A stretch of 64,000 nucleotides of DNA. Source: Spirochaetales bacterium (GTDB lineage: Bacteria; Spirochaetota; Spirochaetia; SZUA-6; RPPD01). Below the pieces are notes generated by a model. It worked only from the letters and a program-made list of their open reading frames with translations. It ran no database searches and was not told the origin of the DNA. Of the stretch, positions 60,808 through 64,000 are shown one piece after another (within the stretch, counting starts at the first letter, position 1; each line of letters begins with the position of its first letter). The stretch lies in assembly GCA_016934415.1 (NCBI GenBank), contig JAFGSW010000021.1, forward strand, positions 1 through 64,000, in the 5' to 3' direction. Both the position numbers and the translations under genes were made by a program.

Positions 60808-61335
60808 TCACCGGCTGAGGTATTCGATGACATCCTGGGTTATGTCGACGTCCTTGGAATAATACATGATCGCAGGATCGGTGGTCTTCAGGATGAGCGA
60901 GTAGCTGTCCCGCACCGCGATTCGCTCGATGACGTTCAGGATATCGCCGTAAAAAGCGCTTGACTTGCTGACCGCTTCGAACTTCTTGTCGTACTCGAGT
61001 TTGCGATAACGATATAGATCCCTTTGGTATTCCTTCCGCTCGTTCGCTTTTTTTTCGTATTCGAGCGCCGCCCGGTCGTCCTGATCGTTTTTGGCTTTGG
61101 CCTGGAGCGCTTCCAGATCCGTGATCTCCTTGCTGATTTTATTCAGCTGGGTCTCCGTCTCGGTCCAGTAGTCCATGAGCTCCTTGACGGCCGGGGATTT
61201 GGTGTAAAAGGCATTGACCACCTTGTTCATGTCGACGACGCCCACCTTGGTGATCTGCTGTTGACCGTACGCCGCGACGCCGGCCGATAAAAATAGGGCG
61301 AATCCGATCGCCGCGAGGCGCGCTGGATTCCGCAT
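60808..61335 (-). CDS. skp: OmpH/Skp-family periplasmic chaperone
   Basis: A 175-residue protein with signal peptide (FALFLSAGVAAYGQQ). The mature part opens ITKVGVVDMNKVVNAFYTKSP, as OmpH/Skp proteins do, followed by a long charged coiled-coil region (~55-120: KISKEITDLEALQAKAKNDQDDRA...) and a C-terminal beta segment. Skp trimers hold unfolded outer-membrane proteins for delivery to the Bam complex. The gene lies 18 bp after bamA, a widely conserved arrangement. Confidence 0.88.
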   Translation of the reverse strand: MRNPARLAAIGFALFLSAGVAAYGQQQITKVGVVDMNKVVNAFYTKSPAVKELMDYWTETETQLNKISKEITDLEALQAKAKNDQDDRAALEYEKKANERKEYQRDLYRYRKLEYDKKFEAVSKSSAFYGDILNVIERIAVRDSYSLILKTTDPAIMYYSKDVDITQDVIEYLSR

Positions 61336-61353
61336 AATCGTCCTCCTTCCACC

Positions 61354-63855
61354 CTAAAACGGATTGATGTCGACCGAGAATACGAGGTCGAGGCTGAATT
61401 GGTCGCTAAATTTGAGGGCGCCTTCTTCGGGCACTATCTGCCCATTTACTATTTTCCAGCGTTTGGCCAGATAGAGCCGCATGGGGATGCCGGGAATGAC
61501 GAGCCGTAAACCCGTGCCCGCCGACCAGTAAAAATCCGAATCCTTCATGGCGGCGAAATCAGACGGTTCCTTCCAGAACCCGACGGCTTCAACGTAAAAT
61601 ATGGTCCACCAGAGCACCTCCTGGACGATGGGCATGCGCAATTCGATTTTATTGTCCCAGAGCACCTTGCCCCGCCAGCGCAGGTACCAGCCGCGGCCGA
61701 CGAACATGCCGTCCACCCGGAAGAGATCGTCTTCCACGGTGACCTCGTTTTCACGGAAAAGGGGCGGCAGGATGAAGTTGATGTCGCTGTGAACGGCGAG
61801 GATGATCTTGAAGCTCCATGCATCGCTCACCGGAATATCGAAAAACTTCAGGTAAGCTTCGCCCTCGGACGCGAGTCGTATATAGTGTCTGTCTCCCAAG
61901 AGGAAATCACCGATGAACCCCACGTACTGCGAGAGGTAAAAACCCTTCTCCGGGTTTTGAGGAACGTCGGTTCCGTTGAGGAAAAGCGTCAAGCCGAGGC
62001 GGTTGATCAATATCCACCGGTTCCATTCATCGCGTAAGACGTTTGAAAACGGCCGGTCACTCGCCGGATCATAATAGATGTAGGAGAGCGTCGAAGAAGG
62101 CTCAATCCTGAATCCCAACAAGCCAAGCGGCAAATCCAGGGAATAGCCTCCGGCCAGCCCCAGCCTGAACTCGACGTTGTGATACTCCATGGTATAATCC
62201 GCCGGAATGCCCTGGCCGCTGTCGAGAGCGTTTTGATAATCTTCCCAGCTGAGGAAGGGATCGGGGAACGCGTTCGGTTCATCGCCGTTGAACGTGGGAC
62301 CGACCAGCCAATCGATCGGCACATTCTGGACGAGCTCGTGCTTGACGGAGAAATTAATGCCCCCGAGGATGCGTTGTCCGAACATCCAGTTGTTCTCGTA
62401 GGTGCCGGACAGACTCTGCTGGGTGGTCGTGAGATTGAGATTGGTGCCCGCGGTAACCCCCATCCCGAGAAAATTCTTATCCACCAAGTTGGCGTAGGCC
62501 GTGAAGGGGAAATCGCCGGGAACGATGCTTCCGCCGACCTCCAGGTTGGCGGTCGGCGTCTCCTCGACCGTGATGAGGATGTCGATCAATCCCTCTTCGA
62601 TCCCCGGCGTCGGCTCGAACACGAGGTTGCGGGAGAAGTACCCCGTCCGCATGAGGTTGATGTAGCCGCGCTGGATCTTGGCGCGGTTGAATACGTCGCC
62701 CTCCTCGAAGGGAAGCTCGCGCCGTATGACGGCCTCCCTGGTCTTGGTGTTGCCCTGGATGATGATACGGCCGATGTGCGAACGGTCGCCCTCCACGAAG
62801 GTGATTTCAAAGGAGATGACTTTTTTCCCCTCGTCCACCTTTTCGTTCGAATTGATCTGCATGGTGACGTAGCCGTTGTCGTAATACAGGTTCACCACCT
62901 TCATGAAGTCTTCCTTGTACTTTTTCTTGCTGAGGATGTCGCCCGTTTTCTGGCGGAACAGCGCGGCCAATTTTTCCGTGGAGAAAATGTTGTTGCCCTG
63001 GAATGTCGTCGCCCCGTACGTATACTGGGCGCCTTCATTGATATAGACGGTGAGAATGATGTATTTTCGCTGTTCGGCCTCGTTCAGTTCGATCTGCTTG
63101 TCCACTTTTTCCACTTTCGCGAAATAGTAGCCGTGATCGGAATAATACGTTTCGATCGCGTCCGAGTCTTCCTTCAGCTTGTTCTCCTGGTAGTCGCTGT
63201 TGGCGAACAGGGCGGGCTCCTTGGTCTGCATGAGGCCCTTGAGAGTTCCTTCCGAGGCGAAGGTGTTTCCGGAAAACAGGATTTTTTTCACGGTCGTCTT
63301 CGGGCCTTCCGCGATGACGAACGTCAGATCGACCATCCCGTCTATGTCATTGACCTTGTCGGTGTACGTGACGTCCGCGTCGAGGAAGCCTTTGTTCCGA
63401 TAGAGCGCCTTGATCGCGTCGACGTCCATCTTTACCTTCGCTTCGCTCCAGACCGCCCGCTCCTTGATGAGAACGGCGTCACGCAGTTCCTTCTCCGACA
63501 TATTGTTGTTCCCGCTGAACTGGATCCGGGACACGAGCGGCCGTTCCTTGACCGTGAAACTGATGATGACCGATTTCTTTTCCGGATCGCCGGGGATGGC
63601 GTCGGCCTCAACGGTCTCGAAAAACTCGAGCGCGTAGAGCTTGTTCTGCATTTCCCAGTAGATGTCGTACGAAAATGGTTTGTTCCGGTACGGGGAGAGG
63701 AGCGTCAGCAATTCGCCTTCGGTCACCTGTTTCAGGCCTTGAAACTGGAAACCGACGACGGGTTTTCCCATGAACCAGGAGCTCTCTGGCTGCTGCGCCT
63801 GGAGGACGCCGACGGCGAGCCAGAACAAGAGGAGGGCGGCGGAGATACGCTTCAT
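61354..63855 (-). CDS. bamA: Outer-membrane protein assembly factor BamA
   Basis: An 833-residue BamA (Omp85). A signal peptide (LLLFWLAVGVLQAQQ) is followed by five POTRA domains (~25-425), recognisable at VVGFQFQGLKQVTEGEL, VSRIQFSGNNNMSEKEL, VKKILFSGNTFASEG, YTYGATTFQGNNIFSTEKL and IGRIIIQGNTKTREAVI. The C-terminal beta-barrel (~430-833) ends LDLVFSVDINPF with the expected terminal Phe. The loop-6 VRGF/Y motif is not obvious; GRGWYLRWRG is the nearest stretch. It catalyses insertion of outer-membrane barrels. AAAGGAG precedes the ATG; the promoter is at 63967-63995. Confidence 0.95.
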   Translation of the reverse strand: MKRISAALLLFWLAVGVLQAQQPESSWFMGKPVVGFQFQGLKQVTEGELLTLLSPYRNKPFSYDIYWEMQNKLYALEFFETVEADAIPGDPEKKSVIISFTVKERPLVSRIQFSGNNNMSEKELRDAVLIKERAVWSEAKVKMDVDAIKALYRNKGFLDADVTYTDKVNDIDGMVDLTFVIAEGPKTTVKKILFSGNTFASEGTLKGLMQTKEPALFANSDYQENKLKEDSDAIETYYSDHGYYFAKVEKVDKQIELNEAEQRKYIILTVYINEGAQYTYGATTFQGNNIFSTEKLAALFRQKTGDILSKKKYKEDFMKVVNLYYDNGYVTMQINSNEKVDEGKKVISFEITFVEGDRSHIGRIIIQGNTKTREAVIRRELPFEEGDVFNRAKIQRGYINLMRTGYFSRNLVFEPTPGIEEGLIDILITVEETPTANLEVGGSIVPGDFPFTAYANLVDKNFLGMGVTAGTNLNLTTTQQSLSGTYENNWMFGQRILGGINFSVKHELVQNVPIDWLVGPTFNGDEPNAFPDPFLSWEDYQNALDSGQGIPADYTMEYHNVEFRLGLAGGYSLDLPLGLLGFRIEPSSTLSYIYYDPASDRPFSNVLRDEWNRWILINRLGLTLFLNGTDVPQNPEKGFYLSQYVGFIGDFLLGDRHYIRLASEGEAYLKFFDIPVSDAWSFKIILAVHSDINFILPPLFRENEVTVEDDLFRVDGMFVGRGWYLRWRGKVLWDNKIELRMPIVQEVLWWTIFYVEAVGFWKEPSDFAAMKDSDFYWSAGTGLRLVIPGIPMRLYLAKRWKIVNGQIVPEEGALKFSDQFSLDLVFSVDINPF

Positions 63856-63966
63856 ATGTAAGGGCTCCTTTTAGTGTACAAGTGTCAGAATGACATTCCC
63901 CATTTAAAGGTGATTTTATTGTCCGGCAGGAAGAATGTCTCCCAGTGCTCTGGGGTGATAGACCAT

Positions 63967-63995
63967 TTTATAGTGAGAAAAAAAGGCGTTGTCAA
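63967..63995 (-). promoter_or_regulatory. Sigma-70 promoter of bamA-skp-ruvX
   Basis: Minus strand TTGACA (63995-63990), a 17-bp spacer, TATAAA (63972-63967), giving a leader of about 105 nt before bamA. Confidence 0.85.
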
Positions 63996-64000
63996 CTCAA

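Noticed and set aside
1..64000. tRNA, rRNA or other standard RNA genes
   Set aside because: I looked in the larger gaps and saw no cloverleaf with GTTCGANNC-type arms or rRNA-like sequence; a covariance-model scan would be decisive.

Overview
The window is a chromosomal segment of a GC-rich, Gram-negative-type bacterium, most likely a free-living, prototrophic spirochaete. Supporting signs: the right edge carries bamA and ompH/skp followed by mutS (from memory, the order TP0326-TP0327-TP0328 in Treponema pallidum, here interrupted by ruvX and a STAS gene); lipobox lipoproteins are frequent; and lipoproteins with lamin-tail-like, TPR and von Willebrand A domains are a spirochaetal flavour. The assignment is an inference; no rRNA or tRNA gene is visible.

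Layout. 1-5.9 kb: a partial ORF ending in a palindromic repeat, a secreted ankyrin protein, a lectin-like lipoprotein, a 23-bp tandem array, an HU-like DNA-binding protein and a very basic orphan. 5.3-10.2 kb: four exported or membrane proteins of unknown function, two of them overlapping. 10.4-17.8 kb: a secreted GH101/GH129-like glycosidase, a TldD/PmbA remnant, an acyl-CoA synthetase, an E2-like acyltransferase lacking the usual catalytic His, and a polysaccharide deacetylase. 18-31.7 kb: a nitrogen-control block of amt-glnK-glnD, a decayed second glnK, glnA, an enlarged glnE containing ACT-like segments, and a GAF-AAA-Fis sigma-54 activator. Near-consensus sigma-54 promoters stand before amt, glnA and glnE, so the block reads as one regulon. 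31.8-46.5 kb: TPR protein, M28 peptidase, aroB, TrkA-C membrane protein, hom overlapping an apgM-like gene (a candidate homoserine kinase), a REC-GGDEF-EAL regulator beside a sensor-gene remnant, pabB-pabC and a vWA protein. 46.7-56 kb: glmS, a lamin-tail-like lipoprotein, trxA, an orphan, and trpE-trpGD-trpCF with a promoter, an overlapping perfect dyad and a possible Trp-containing leader peptide. 56-64 kb: an orphan, mutS, a STAS protein, and ruvX-ompH-bamA.

Non-coding structure is rich. There are five recurrent kinds of small repeat: a 34-bp perfect palindrome at gene 3' ends; hairpins with a fixed loop and co-varying stems; two families of intergenic elements bounded by inverted arms (an A/TCCGTG type and an AGGAAnCCAGGAA type); and the 23-bp tandem array. 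Several genes appear to be transcribed as leaderless mRNAs (-10 box 5-8 nt before the start codon, no Shine-Dalgarno). Gene starts were moved from the longest ORF wherever a Shine-Dalgarno or promoter argued for it; these choices are stated per entry.
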